A DNA stretch of 64,000 bases from Scilla litardierei (GCA_030789695.1 CM061139.1:197939641-198003640), one strand, 5' to 3'; numbered from the stretch's first letter, positions 35,662 to 47,554 are shown. Program-made: numbers and translations. The notes: a model not told the origin generated them from the letters alone.

Positions 35662-36123
35662 TTTAACAACGCTTGTATTAAAGAAGCGCTGTCTATTGGG
35701 ATCTTAGACAGCGCTTGTATTAAACAAGCGCTGTCTAAGGTCTCAGATAGAGAGCGCTTCTTTAGTACAAGCGCTGTTAAAGGTCCACCTTTAACAGCGC
35801 TTGCACTAGCAAGCGCTATTAAAGGCCCCCCTTTAACAGCGCTTGCTAGTGCAAGCGCTGTTAAAGACACCCCTTTAATAGCGCTTGCACTAGCAAGCGT
35901 TGTCTATTGGGACTTTTAACATCGCTTGTAAAAACAAGCGCTGTTAAAGGCCCCCCCTTTAACAGCGCTTGCACAAACAAGCGCTGTTAAAGGCCCCCTT
36001 TAACAGCGCTTGTAAAGCGCTATTAAAACCAGCCCCCCTTTAGCAGCGGCGAGATAGACAGCGCGTAGAAGCGCTGTTAAAGGCCTTATTTAAGCGCTGT
36101 TAAAGGTCCCTTTTGTAGTAGTG
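35662..36123. repeat. CACTA 3' terminal and subterminal repeats
   Basis: Alternating AACAGCGCTT words lead to the 3' end GTAGTAGTG, the mirror of the 5' CACTACTAC. Confidence 0.9.
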
Positions 36124-36126
36124 AGT

Positions 36127-36426
36127 TCACCCAAATTTCAAGTCTAGCAATTGTGAAACCTACGAGTCACAATGATGAGATACGTCAAGTAGCGGGGATT
36201 CCCTATCCCCTAAGTGTCTTTATTAATTTGTTAATCCCTTTATACATTTAAACAAATGTGACCGCACATTGCGAACATTCTCCCGACTTCCCCTATAGCC
36301 AGGTGATTCGAAAAAGACACTGTTATTAGGCCTCCCTGTGTTCGATACCCGCTCGCCGCTACACCGTGCGCTTGCGGTAAGACTACGATCGTCGCCGCTC
36401 CGGGACGTGTATCCGGGGCGCGATCA
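36127..36426 (+). repeat. 5' LTR of element A, part 2
   Basis: Resumes TTCACCCAAATTTC after the CACTA element and ends GGCGCGATCA, matching 47255-47554 of the 3' LTR. Confidence 0.9.
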
Positions 36427-36432
36427 AGTTTT

Positions 36433-36449
36433 TGGCACCGTTACCGGGG
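36433..36449 (+). promoter_or_regulatory. element A primer binding site, tRNA-Asp type, diverged
   Basis: TGGCACCGTTACCGGGG lies six bases after the LTR end. The family form TGGCGCCGTTGCCGGGG, complementary to the tRNA-Asp 3' end, is matched at 15 of 17 bases. Confidence 0.8.
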
Positions 36450-36518
36450 ATTTATCTTCGTGCATTTGCGCCATACTAGGTTGTGCTCTTGGGTTACATT
36501 TTGGATCGATCAAGTTTT

Positions 36519-36535
36519 TGGCGCCGTTGCCGGGG
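36519..36535 (+). promoter_or_regulatory. second, perfect tRNA-Asp-type primer site
   Basis: TGGCGCCGTTGCCGGGG is preceded by the same GATCAAGTTTT context as the first copy, 86 bp downstream. It is the better match of the two. Confidence 0.75.
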
Positions 36536-36679
36536 AAGGCATTTTGACAGAGTTTGATTTGGATCACCCGGTTATTTCTCTTCAATTTCTTTCTTTATTA
36601 CTTCATTCTTTTCTAACTCTGTTTACAGCCCCATTTTGCAATCCCTCCCGAAATTTTCCACGAAATCTTAACAGGTATA

Positions 36680-37285
36680 ATGGGGGATGCAATTCCAATG
36701 ACTGAGTCTGGCCAGGGAGATGATGAATCTTTTGCGGAGCTCCTCAAGGAACTTATTGATGAGGTCTACGCTACCAGAGCTTTTGCTATTAATATCGAGG
36801 ACCCCGTCGAACAACTGTTTGCTAGCTTCATGATGGATTAAATCTCCCCGGATGGGACTATTGGGGGCGATATCAGAGTTGATGTGAGGGACGACAAGCT
36901 ATATTTTGAAGGCGATAGAACATGTGTCGAAGAGTACTACACTCCCGAGGAACACTTCGAACAAACCGATATTCAGGGAGATACACTCTATGACCCCCAC
37001 TCTTGCATTTATGAATCTGTTGACGTATTTCTTGATCTCAGGAATGAACCGGAGCAAGGTGGTGGTCCTATCGATGCAAGCGCGGAATCGGAGAGCGTCT
37101 ATTCCTATGCACCGTCCTCACTAGGAAGCGAATCTGAGCCTCCATTCGAGAGTGAGCTAAACTCAGATGTTGAAGGAGAAGCCAAATTCACACAAGGTGA
37201 CGAAGCAGAGGGTACGACACCCTTTGAGGTAGAGCTTAAACAATTACCGCCGAATCTAAGGTATGCTTTTTGGGGAGTAAATTAA
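36680..37285 (+). pseudogene. short acidic ORF in place of gag-protease, element A
   Basis: An ATG at 36680 opens a frame broken by TAA at 36839 and running on to 37285. The product is acidic and has no CCHC knuckle and no protease motif. Its last residues (LKQLPPNLRYAF) are the block that normally precedes RT in Athila pol. A single-base loss in a T run near 37269 shifts the frame. Gag and protease are therefore deleted, leaving only about 450 bp between LTR and this frame. Confidence 0.7.
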
Positions 37286-40200
37286 CCTTCCCGGTGATTG
37301 TAAATGCCCACCTTGGCCAAGACCAACTTGAAAAACTATTAGAAGTGCTTAGGGATCACAAGGATGTCCTTGGCTACACTATCTCTGATCTTAAGGGAAT
37401 AAGCCCTAGGCTATGCACGCATATGATCCACTTGGAAAACACTGAAGCCTCTTCCATTGAGCCTCAAAGGCGGTTGAACCCGAATATGAAAGAGTTAGTG
37501 AAAAATGAAATCCTAAAATTGCTTGAGGCCGGTATTATTTATCCTATCTCCGACAGTAGGTGGGTTAGCCCTGTTCACGTCGTCCCCAAGAAAGGGGGGA
37601 TGACTGTTATAAAAAATGATAAAGGAGAGCCCATTTCTACACGCACTGTCACGGGATGTCGAATGTGCATTGATTATAGGAAACTAAATAAAGCCACCCG
37701 AAAAGACCATTACCCATTGCCCTTCATTGATCAAATGCTTGAACGCCTAGCTAAACATAAATACTTTTGTTATTTGGATGGGTATTTGGGGTGTTTCCAA
37801 ATCCCTTTGCACGAGGATGACCAAGAAAAGACCACTTTCACTTGTCCCTATGGTACCTATGCCTACCGTAGGATGCCCTTGGTCTTTGTAATGCTCCCGC
37901 CACCTTTCAGAGATGTATGACATCCATATTTTCCGATTACATTGAAAATATTATGGAAGTCTATATGGATGATTTTTCGGTTTATGGAAGCGAGTTTGAT
38001 TCTTGTTTGGCTAATCTTACTAATGTTCTCAAAAGGTGCCAACAAAATAATCTAACTCTAAATTGGGAGAAGTGTCACTTCATGGTCACGGAAGGTATAG
38101 TTCTTGGGCACCTTGTCTCCTCGAGAGGAATTGAGGTAGATAAGGCAAAGATTGAGGTAATCGAGAAACTCCCTCCTCCTATTAATGTCAAGGGCATTAG
38201 AGGCTTTCTTGGTCATGCGGGGTTTTACCGCCGCTTTATCAAGGATTTCACCTTGATTGCCCGACCTCTTACTTCCTTGCTTGCTAAAGATGCTCCGTTT
38301 GTTTTTTCAGGTGAATGCTTGCAAGCCTTCAATACATTGAAGGAGGCACTAATTTCTGCGCCCATCATCCAGCCACCGGATTGGAGCCTTCCCTTTGAAC
38401 TCATGTGTGATGCAAGTGACCAAGCAATTGGAGCGGTATTGGGGCAAAGAAAAGATAGGAAGCTTCATGCAATATTCTATGCAAGCAAAACGTTGGATGA
38501 CGCACAGAAAAATTACACAACTACGGAGAAAGAGCTTCTAGCGGTCGTGTACTCCATTGAAAAGTTCCGCTCATATCTCCTTGGATCCAAGGTAATTGTC
38601 CACACCGACCATGCGGCATTGAAGTATCTCCTAAACAAGAAAGAGGCCAAACCTAGGTTGATTAGGTGGATACTTCTATTGCAAGAATTTGATTTGGAAA
38701 TCAGAGATAAGAAGGGTACGGACAACGTTGTGGCGGACCATTTGTCTAGACTTATTCGTGACAAGGAGGACGAAAGTTTGCCCATCGATGACTCCTTTGT
38801 TGATGAGAGGCTATACGCCATAAGGCCCGGGGAAGTTCCTTGGTATGCGGACTATGTCAATTACTTGGCCTGTGGGATTAAACCATACGGGATGCCCACA
38901 CAGCAAAAGAGGAGATTTATGCATGAGGTCCGTAGCTATTTCTGGGAAGACCCGTACCTCTTTAAGATATGCAAGGATGGGGTTATCCGGAGATGTATCT
39001 CTAAGGAGGAGGACACCTCCATCATCTTGCATTGCCATGGTATGACATGCGGGGGTCATCACGCCGCTTCTAAGACTACCGCTAAGATATTGCAGAGTGG
39101 ATTCTTTTGGCCAACCATGTTCAGAGACACGCACGACTTCGTCAAGGCGTGCGATAGATGCCAACGAACCGGGAATATTTCGAAACGAAATGAGATGCCA
39201 ATGAAGCCCATTCTTGAGATTGAGCTCTTTGATTGTTGGGGAGTGGACTTCATGGGACCATTTCCGTCAAGCAAGGGTAACAAGTATATCTTGTTGGCCG
39301 TGGACTATGTATCCAAATGGGTAGAAGCCATCGCAACCCCTACCAATGATGCAAGGGTTGTCTCAAAGTTTTTCAAGCAGAATATTTTCCCGCGCTTTGG
39401 GGTGCCCCGTACTTTGATAAGTGACGGAGGAAGTCACTTTATAGAAGACAAATTTGAAGCCATGTTGAAGAAGTACGGGGTAAACCATAGGATTGGCATG
39501 GCCTACCACCCTCAAACGAGCGGACAAGTGGAAGTTTCAAATAGAGAAATCAAGCAAATTCTTGAAAAGACCGTAGATCGATCTAGAAAAGATTGGTCCA
39601 TGAAGCTAAACGATGCCCTATGGACGTATCGCACGGCCTTTCGAACTCCTATTGGCACCACACCGTTCCGACTCGTCTATGGGAAGGCTTTTCATCTACC
39701 GGTAGAGTTGGAGCACCGCGCGTATTGGGACATCAAGACCCTCAATTATGACTACAAGAGTGCGGCGGTAAGGCGACTCTTAGACATCAATGAGCTTGAC
39801 GAAATTAGAAGAGATGCCTACGAGAGCTCAAGAATTTACAAAGAGAGGACCAAGATTCTCCACGACGCCCGCATAACTGTCACAGACTTCAAGGTCAGAG
39901 ACAAGGTCTTGCTATATAATTCCCGATTCCGACTATTCCCCGGGAAGTTGAGGTCACGGTGGTCCAGACCTTTCACCATCAAGCGCATACAACCGGGAGG
40001 AGCATTTGAATTGGAAGGGAAAGACGGAGCCACTTTCAAGGTGAATGGGCAACGTCTAAAGCAATATTCCGAAGGAGTCCCTATGGGTGAGGTAAATAGA
40101 ATATATATACTCAAGGGACGTCCGGACGACCTTTCATACCTCCTTGATGAGGTCATTGAAGAGGCGATCCCCTATTTCATCGGCGCACCCCACGAAGATA

Positions 40201-40541
40201 GCTTCGAAGAAGGCCTATACTTGGCCGAAGAAGAGAAGATGGAGCACTCCCGCGATATCTCCATGGCAATTGATGATGGCGACGCTGATGTCGCAAGAAT
40301 ACGGGAGCTCTGCAAGCTCTCGAAGTTGAGGACTCCAAAGAAAGCTCCACCGATACGACAGTCGGTGTCACCGGCGAAGAGGAAGACCGGAGCAAGCTCT
40401 AGCTTGGGGGAGCCACCCCCCAACATTGCCTATGACGAAGGGGCGCTGAGGAAGACCACACCCCACCATGATCCAAATCCGAGTGGTCTTCCAAGCAAGT
40501 TCGACGGGTGCATCTCGTATGCACCCAACATCAGGCGTTAA
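37270..40541 (+). pseudogene. element A pol: RT, RNase H, integrase (Athila type), one frameshift
   Basis: The first frame (37270-37920) holds the RT start (KGISPRLCTHMI, EPQRRLNPNMKE, RMCIDYRKLNKATRKDHYPL). A one-base loss in a T run near 37879 shifts it just before the active site. The second frame (37917-40541, 874 residues) carries YMDD and the rest of RT, RNase H ([25 protein letters not shown]) and integrase. The integrase has the HHCC part, D-D-E blocks [18 protein letters not shown] and [10 protein letters not shown], and a long hydrophilic C-terminal tail. Apart from the two shifts the catalytic residues look kept, so the decay is modest. Confidence 0.9.
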
Positions 40542-40869
40542 TTGAAAATCAATAAGGGTCGAGCTCAAGACCTAAAACGAGCGCTTGTCGGGAGGCAACC
40601 CGACGGTTATCGCGTTTTTGTTTTTTTTGGTTTTTATTTTTTGTTTTAGACTTTATTAGTGTTTTTGAGTCGTTCGCCCGAAAATTTTTGACAACGATTC
40701 CTATTTTCTTTGACAGGAGAGGAGAACGGGATATCTATCGTATGGAGAACGACTAAGGCGAAGAAGAGCGCTCCAGGAACGCGCTCGAGGCTTAGGAGAA
40801 GAAAGAAATCAACTGGAGAAATAAAAACAGAGAATAGAGCCAAAACGGAGCATCACAGCAGAAAATAGG
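40542..40869 (+). other. non-coding spacer after pol
   Basis: Contains a small GC inverted repeat (GTCGGGAGGCAACCCGAC, 40588-40605) that could act as a transcript hairpin, and a T-rich run. No coding signal. Confidence 0.5.
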
Positions 40870-41218
40870 GCCTCACTCGGCCGAGTACCTTAGCCACTAA
40901 CGTCGTCCGCCCGAGTGGCGCACCAACGAGGGAAGTCTGCTGCACCCAACTCCCTATTCTTTTTTCGATTTCAGTATAAATTGCCACTCGGCCGAGTATA
41001 TATATTCACTCGGCCGAGTGAAACTGATACGCTCCTAGGGCGAAAATTGCCGAGTAGCTTGTGCCACTCGGCCGAATGGACTTTTTTCCACTCGGCCGAG
41101 GGTGGCAAAGCCACTCGGCCGAGTCGTAAGCGGCGAGGAGTTTTTAAAATAATTTCGTTACGATCACTCGGCCGAGTAACATAGTCACTCGGTCGAGTCG
41201 TAACTAATCCTATATAAG
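40870..41218 (+). promoter_or_regulatory. internal promoter-like region: CGGCCGAG palindromes plus TATA box
   Basis: About eight ACTCGGCCGAGT-type palindromes (40874-41198), the same motif as in the LTR of this element, lead to TATATAAG at 41211-41218. The leader then has a possible donor (CTCCG|GTAACC, near 41418) and acceptors (TGTGTAG near 41584, GTGTTCAG near 41696) before the third ORF. The order repeats that of the LTR promoter. Promoter function is inferred. Confidence 0.55.
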
Positions 41219-41763
41219 CGGACGCGGGCTCGGCGCGGAATACGAAGCGTCAAAATTCTCGATCGCCCGAACCCGTGCCCGTTCGACCCTCGCTCGCCCG
41301 CTGCCGCCTTTCACTCACCCGACCGCCGCGTCCACCGGTCCGACCGCCGAGCCACCATCGGCCGACGTCGACCGCCGACCGCCCCGACCACCGACGACTC
41401 CCTCGCCACCGGCCGACCTCCGGTAACCCCGATTTCGCCCCATTTCTCCATTTTCTCCTATTTTTTGATGATCCATGCACTAATCGAGCCCCTAAATCAA
41501 ATTAATTTCATTATCTATCTATTATACCCCTAACCCCCCATGTATTTTGAATTTTACACGCTGATATCGTTGTTTGATGTGTAGGCAATCTTGGGGAGCT
41601 TAAGGGAGCTTAGGGGAGCTTCCGGGGCACGCTTCTGGCCTTGTGGAGTAGGCGTCTTCGCACGCATCCGCTGATTTGCTCTCACGGCGTGTTCAGGTAC
41701 CATCGTTCCATTTATTTTAGCACGCCGCACGTTTTACTTGTTGGGTTATCACTCGGGGCACAC

Positions 41764-43733
41764 ATGCCGCCCCGAACACGGCCACGCACTAGGAGAGCTT
41801 CTGCCAAGCGGAAGCGGCTGGATGAGCCCGGCCCCTCCCACGAGATGGAGGACTCTCCTCCGCCTACACCACCTCACCCCACACAGCCACAGCCTGCCGA
41901 TCCAGTCCACCCACAGCCACTTCCAGCCGAGCCCCCACACCCACAGCCACCACCGGCTCCTATCGTCGGGCCGCTGGGTATTACGTTCCGAGATGACGCA
42001 CATCGCGTCGCTTTTGAGCGTATCGCCCAGCGCTCAATAGTGCCCTCCAGGTTCGCACACATTGCCGACCTAGATCGCCTGGGGGTACTCGAGGGCATGC
42101 TCACGTTGTACGACAACGTGGGTTGGCGAGATTTTCTTTTCGTGCCGGCGGACACCTACGTCCGTCCGACACTTGAGGTGCTCAGCTCGATCGCCCGAAC
42201 CGCTGAGGGATGCTCCTTCCGACTTGAGAGTGTCAGATCACTCTCGATATGCTTAGGGCATTCTTTCAGTGGCCCGCTGTCCCCACACCCGACCGAGCCT
42301 ACGCCCCCACACACATCCCTCCCCCATCCTTTGATTCACACGCCTTCTGGGCCAGGATCACAGGTTTACCTCAGGCCTTTGACCCTAGTAGGGCCAAGGC
42401 CTCGGCCATAGTCCACCCCTGCCTCCGCATAGCATAGTGCCTTATGGCGACCACCTTTCTGGCGAGGTATGAGCCTGGGACGATGTCTATGCCTGAGCTC
42501 TATATGCTCTACACGATGACTCGCCACAGAGTTCTAGATAGGGATGGAGTTACGTTGGTCCACGCCGTTGAGATTGACGTCGCTAGCTGGTTTTTGGACC
42601 GCATCATCGTATCGGTGGGCGCTCGCTCTCCGATATGTTGCGACGGCCTGATCACACTACTAGCCCTGATGACCGGCGAGGACCTTCCGGCTGACCTGCG
42701 ACGAGCCTTGGGCCCTACTGCACTATCGATAGACGTCATGGCCTGGATGAAGATGCTTCGTCCGCACGGCCAGCGGCACTGGGTTTGGTTGCACGGTCCG
42801 TACGGTGCTGACTACATGATCCTTCCGAGCCCCGCTCGGACACACATAGGACCGGCACACGACGACTGGCTTCCGGCGATGGATCTCCTGATCCCCGCCG
42901 CCTACGTGCTAGAGGCCGAGGGAGCTGAGCCTGCACCACCTGCACCACCTGCACCGCCAGCTGACCTTGTGTTCCCTCAGCCCGAGCCTGCACTTTCTGC
43001 CGCTCCCGACACTTCTGTCCCCACTTCTGCCAGTGTCGGGAGTACACTTGCTGAGCCTACGCCCACCACGTCTACCACTACCACCACCACTGCTGTGTCC
43101 TTGTCGGTTGAGCCACTCACCTCTCTGCTACCCGAGCGTCCACCCACCATACTTGAGAGCGGCGAGCCTTCTTTCGCTGCTGTCGTGGAGACCATGGCCA
43201 GTATGATATCCGTTGGGGTTTCACCTTTTGGACCCCACACTTCCTCCCCAGCGGTTGACCCTTCTGTCTCCACCGTAGCTGTTCTATCTGAGAGTGTCGT
43301 GACGTCTGTCCCCACGTCTGTGTCACTGACCTCTCTTACCGCCTCGTCACCGATTTTGTCTTCCACCACCACTGCTGCTGCTTCCACCTCACACCAGCCT
43401 GCGTCCCAGCCTCACACTGAGGCTGGGCATCCACTAGTGAGCACAGCACCCTTACCACCCATGTCTGCTGTCCCGATCACCTACACTGCACGTATTAGAC
43501 AGCCCCGACCAGCTCAGCCTAGACCTGTCCGTCCCTCCGCTCCACCACCCCCTGACGCCTTAGTTCAGAGCGTTCAAGCTCTTGAGGGGGGGTTGAGTGG
43601 ACTCCGGGGTGATTTTAGGGCTCTGTCTTCCACAGTCACCGCCATGCAGCACCGCCTCGAGCTACTTCCTAGCATTCACTTTTGCCTCACCCAGATCCTC
43701 TCGCGACTGCCACGACCACCTCCCACCCAGTAG
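41764..43733 (+). pseudogene. third ORF of element A, Athila ORF1-like, frameshifted
   Basis: It occupies the env-like position between pol and the 3' LTR. The ATG at 41764 begins a basic, then Pro-rich stretch. The block around RFAHIADLDRLGVLEGM and TYVRPTLEVLSSIA resembles the conserved part of Athila ORF1 proteins. Near 42245 the frame shifts, and a TAG lies at 42435. The second part (42444-43733) carries LARYEPGTMSMPELYMLY and a long Ser/Thr/Pro-rich tail ending in a coiled-coil-like segment. I see no clear signal peptide or membrane span, so an envelope role is not supported. The function of this family is unknown. Confidence 0.7.
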
Positions 43734-45680
43734 ACTGTTCCACGTCCACCACCACCACCCCCACCTCCGCCTCAGGACGGAGATGGCGCAGCACCACCAG
43801 CCTAGGCACACCCTTGATGCCATCGATCTTTTTTGTCGTTATGCTGCCCATTCTCTGCTTGGTCCTGATGCTTTTTGCCCACCCCCCTCCTCCCCTCACT
43901 ATTTTTGTCCACATTTTGATCATATCATCCTATTTTCTTTTTTCGGGAGTGAGGGAGAGTATTTTTGGTGACACACACACTTTTGCATCACTCTTATCCT
44001 TGCATGCATCACATTCGCATCATATTTTTCAGTTTGTTCTTTTTATTTCTTTTTCTCATGCATGCATACCCACCACCCTCCCATTTCACGTCTCTTGGTG
44101 TGCCACACTTCGCACATTGAGGACACTGTGCACTTTAGCTTGGGGGAGTGAGTTCTCACGCTTTTTGCTTTTGTCACCCCTTATTTTCAGTTTTTTTCCA
44201 CTTTTTCCCCCATTTCTCATCACTTTTTCATTTTTTTTACCATGCATCACGTTTTTCTTATTTTTCTTGTGTGCCGCATTGTAAATAGTTTTTATTTTCG
44301 TTTATCTTTATTTCTTTCATCTTTTGCTAGAGATGACTTTTCTGTGATGACGACGACGTGGTGTTAGCTTCTCTCTATATGCATGCTGTATTTGTCATGT
44401 CATAGTGCTTTTATTGCTGATATCATATGCTATGTCCTGCCTTGCGTTTAGAAATAGTAACCCACTCTCTTTTGGTGTATGAAAATGGATGAAATTCTAT
44501 TATTAGCTGATGTCTGATGATTCATATGTATGCTATCGTAGAAAACACACCAAGATTTACGCATTGATGCTTATATCTGGAGTACTGCTTTCCTTTCCCT
44601 CATATCACTTCTATATGCATGATTTGTACGTTTCACTTCAGGTTGATTGAATTGTTGCTAGCAATGATAAATCTGTATTAGTTTACTTTTTGAGATTAAA
44701 CTGAGTAGATTATATTACCCTGCTGAAGTTGTCGTGCACGTCCTATAGAGTGAACTGAGAGATACATTTATTTCTTTCTCCACATATCTTGAACATTATT
44801 TCTCTATTTTAAATTCATTGGTGAATCTCCCCTTAGCGATTCTATTATTGGCATTCCCCCGTTATTAAAATCACATGCTCCAAGTTCCCCAAAATCCAAA
44901 GAAAAAAAGAATACTTGTACATCCTTCTCTTTGATTTGGGATCATCGTGTATATATGCTATTGAAAAAAAAAGAGAAAAAAAAGAGAAAAAAAAAGAAAA
45001 AGAAAAAGATTTGAGAATAAGAAAAGAAAAGAGAAAAGTAGTTCTAAAACGACCCCATCTCATATACTTTGTCTCTTTCTTCCCTCTTTTGTTTTATTTT
45101 TGACTTTTGGAGCTTCATAAAAATGGGGATGTAAATATCGTTTTATATATGCCACCACGCTTATAGATAAGCTTGGGGGAGAGAATCCAATGATGTGTGA
45201 GAGAGTGACTACTTGACGGTGCATGACAACCTAGGCTAAGTAATATTTTATATTCGGTGAGATTGCTAAAGTTTCACGAAATCCAGAAATCTACGCTTAG
45301 CATTCATTTCATGAAAACCGCACTTTTTCTATTCTTACTACTCTATCGTGTGATATCTCTTATACTCCTTATAGAAAGCATTCAATTGAAAAGTGTGTGA
45401 TCTAACTTCAGACGATGTTAATCTTAGAATTATTCCATTTTTCATGCTATATTGGTATTCTTGGGTTTTCTTTTTCAAATGCATCATTATACTATGGTAT
45501 CAAAATAAAAGACTTTGACATGTGTTTTATATTCGATGCATGCTATATGAGTAAGCAAAACCCACGTCCTGAGAAAAATGATCTAGCAACTTCCCTCTTC
45601 GTTTTCTATTTTGTTTTTCGTTTTCCGTTTTCCGCCTTTCCGCCGTTTTCTTTATCTTTATCCACCGGGTTCGCCTTTTA
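43734..45680 (+). other. non-coding 3' region of element A
   Basis: T-rich and pyrimidine-rich DNA with an A/G run at 44963-45035. Two early copies of the GCTTGGGGGA purine tract (44139-44148 and 45171-45180) precede the real one at 45712. Confidence 0.7.
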
Positions 45681-45720
45681 CTTATCTTCCTCGAGGACGA
45701 GTAAGAGGTAAGCTTGGGGG
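45681..45720 (+). promoter_or_regulatory. pre-PPT hairpin and polypurine tract of element A
   Basis: CTCG and CGAG pair around the loop AGGA (45690-45701), with CTTA and TAAG able to extend the fold. AAGCTTGGGGG (45710-45720) then serves as polypurine tract four bases before the LTR. Confidence 0.75.
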
Positions 45721-45724
45721 ATTT

Positions 45725-47554
45725 TGATCACTCCGTATTTTACACCTTTTTTTCTGCATGTTTGCATGTCATTTAGATCGCTCAAATCGTGTTTTTCACG
45801 TTTATTCGGCAATATTGCGATGCTTTTCACGATTTGTTGTTTTTGTCGTATTTTAGGAGATTTGGAGCGATTTGGAGTGATTCTGAGATGCACCCACTCC
45901 GGAGTGTCACCGACGACTCTCTTGAGGGGTATTTTGCTATTAGAGAGGGATGAAAGGAGAAAGAATGTCGTAGGAGCGATGAGGAGGCGAAGATATGAAG
46001 TTTGGGTATTTTTAGCACTTCACTCGGCTGAGTGAAGGAGTCACTCGGCCGACCATAGGAAGCCCGCTCGGCCGGCCAGATCGGACACGCAACAGAGCAA
46101 TATCAGCGTGCACTCGGCCGAGCATCACCATGCCACTCGGCCGAGCACCGAGTCACCCATCGCCCGAGTGGAGCCAAGACGACGGCAACAAAAGAGACCG
46201 AACTCTCTGTTTTTTCGTCTGTCAGTCCCGATGACTGACTCGGCCGAGTGGAGAAAGACGGTCCGCCCGAGTGACAACCGCCGTCCGCCCGAGTGACTGA
46301 AGGCCGTCCGCCCGAGTGACCTCCGAGGAGACGACCCCCGAGACCCCCAACTCTCTGTTTTTGTACAGGGTTCGTCACTCGGCCGAGTGACATTTGTCAC
46401 TCGGCCTAGTGAGCCGCGCTGCCTGTAGCGGAAACTGCGGATTTGAGGCTGCGCAGGGGCATTTTCGTCAGGGTTTTTTGGGCGATTTTGGGGGGTATTT
46501 AACCCCAGTTTTTGACCTAGTTTTGGAGAGCTTTTTCAGAATTTTTTGCAGCTTTTTAGATTAACTTTTTAGGGATTAGATTTAGCTTTAAGGGAGGAGA
46601 GAAAAGTGAGATTTTGTTGGATGCTATCTTGTTCTTCATTGGTTTGTATTTCTCTCCCTCAAAAACTCAATTTTTGTTGATATTTTGAATATTGCTATGA
46701 ATTCCATTAATTTTATTTGTGAATTTCTATTGCATTTTATTATGAATTGTGAGTAGTTCATCGTCTTAGGGCGTATGGATGAACCCTACGAGCCCAATTT
46801 CGAAATTGTGATAAATTGGTGAAACTATTGCTAGGATTGATTAGGATTAGTTTGGGGTTGCTATAATACGAATAGTTAGGGATTCATGTCGATTGGGATT
46901 TGCAAGAGATTGGATCCCAATTCGATAGGAAGCCCTAGATATTCGAATTGGGTTGCAATTGAATTCCTCCGGAATCGGTTTGCAAGAGATTGGACTGAAA
47001 CTAGGGTTTTTCGATTGCAATTCTATACCAATACCCGTTTGCAAGAGATTGGATGGGTAGGAACTATCCCAACCTTGGTCGTAGCTCGAGTTTGCACGAG
47101 AGTGGGCTCGAGATACGATTGAACGATGATGTTGTTCTTCACGCTAGTTTGCCTAGGTTAGGGTTTGCAAGAGATTGGACCCTACCCTAGGTTGGCTATA
47201 GACCGGCAATAGCGCGAGAGTGTGAGCTTGGTTCCACATTTAGTTGCAACTAGTTCACCCAAATTTCAAGTCTAGCAATTGTGAAACCTACGAGTCACAA
47301 TGATGAGATACGGCAAGTAGCGGGGATTTCCTATCCCCTAAGTGTCTTTATTAATTTGTTAATCCCTTTATACATTTAAACGACTGTGACCGCACATTGC
47401 GAACATTCTCCGGACTTCCCCTATAGCCAGGTGATTCGAAAAAGACACTGTTATTAGGCCTCCCTGTGTTCGATACCCGCTCGCCGCTACACCGTGCGCT
47501 TGCGGTAAGACTACGATCGTCGTCGCTCCGGGACGTGTATCCGTGGCGCGATCA
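45725..47554 (+). repeat. 3' LTR of element A, intact
   Basis: TGATCACTCCG to GGCGCGATCA, 1830 bp. It has no CACTA insertion and so gives the pre-insertion sequence used to define the transposon ends. Confidence 0.95.

Larger units (their letters stand above)
25859..36123 (+). mobile_element. CACTA DNA transposon carrying gene fragments, non-autonomous
   Basis: Ends are CACTACCACAAAAAGGACC and GGTCCCTTTTGTAGTAGTG, with a 3-bp duplication AGT (25856-25858 and 36124-36126). Removal restores the LTR of element A as in its intact 3' copy. Both ends carry dense TTTAACAGCGCTTG / CAAGCGCTGTTAAA subterminal repeats, the usual transposase-binding architecture of En/Spm elements. No transposase domain is seen in 10.3 kb. 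It carries exons of a LAMMER kinase, so it is a Pack-CACTA-like carrier. Confidence 0.93.
24332..47554 (+). mobile_element. element A: Athila-like Ty3/gypsy retrotransposon lacking gag and protease
   Basis: The 5' LTR (24332-25858 plus 36127-36426, about 1827 bp after removal of a CACTA insertion) and the 3' LTR (45725-47554, 1830 bp) match, with a perfect AATAA duplication. A tRNA-Asp-type primer binding site, a broken short ORF, pol (RT to integrase) and a third ORF with Athila ORF1-like similarity follow. LTR differences run at about 2-3 percent by eye, so it is clearly older than B. Confidence 0.92.

Noticed and set aside
28242..36123. A second complete CACTA element nested inside the first
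   Set aside because: The bases before 28242 (ATT) differ from those after 36123 (AGT), and no second 3' end was found, so simple nesting is not supported.
41764..43733. Third ORF of element A as an envelope protein
   Set aside because: Its position is env-like, but there is no signal peptide, membrane span or glycoprotein pattern; the visible similarity is to Athila ORF1-type proteins.
44963..45035. A/G-rich run as a structured or triplex element
   Set aside because: It is simple low-complexity sequence with no mirror symmetry long enough to support a claim.
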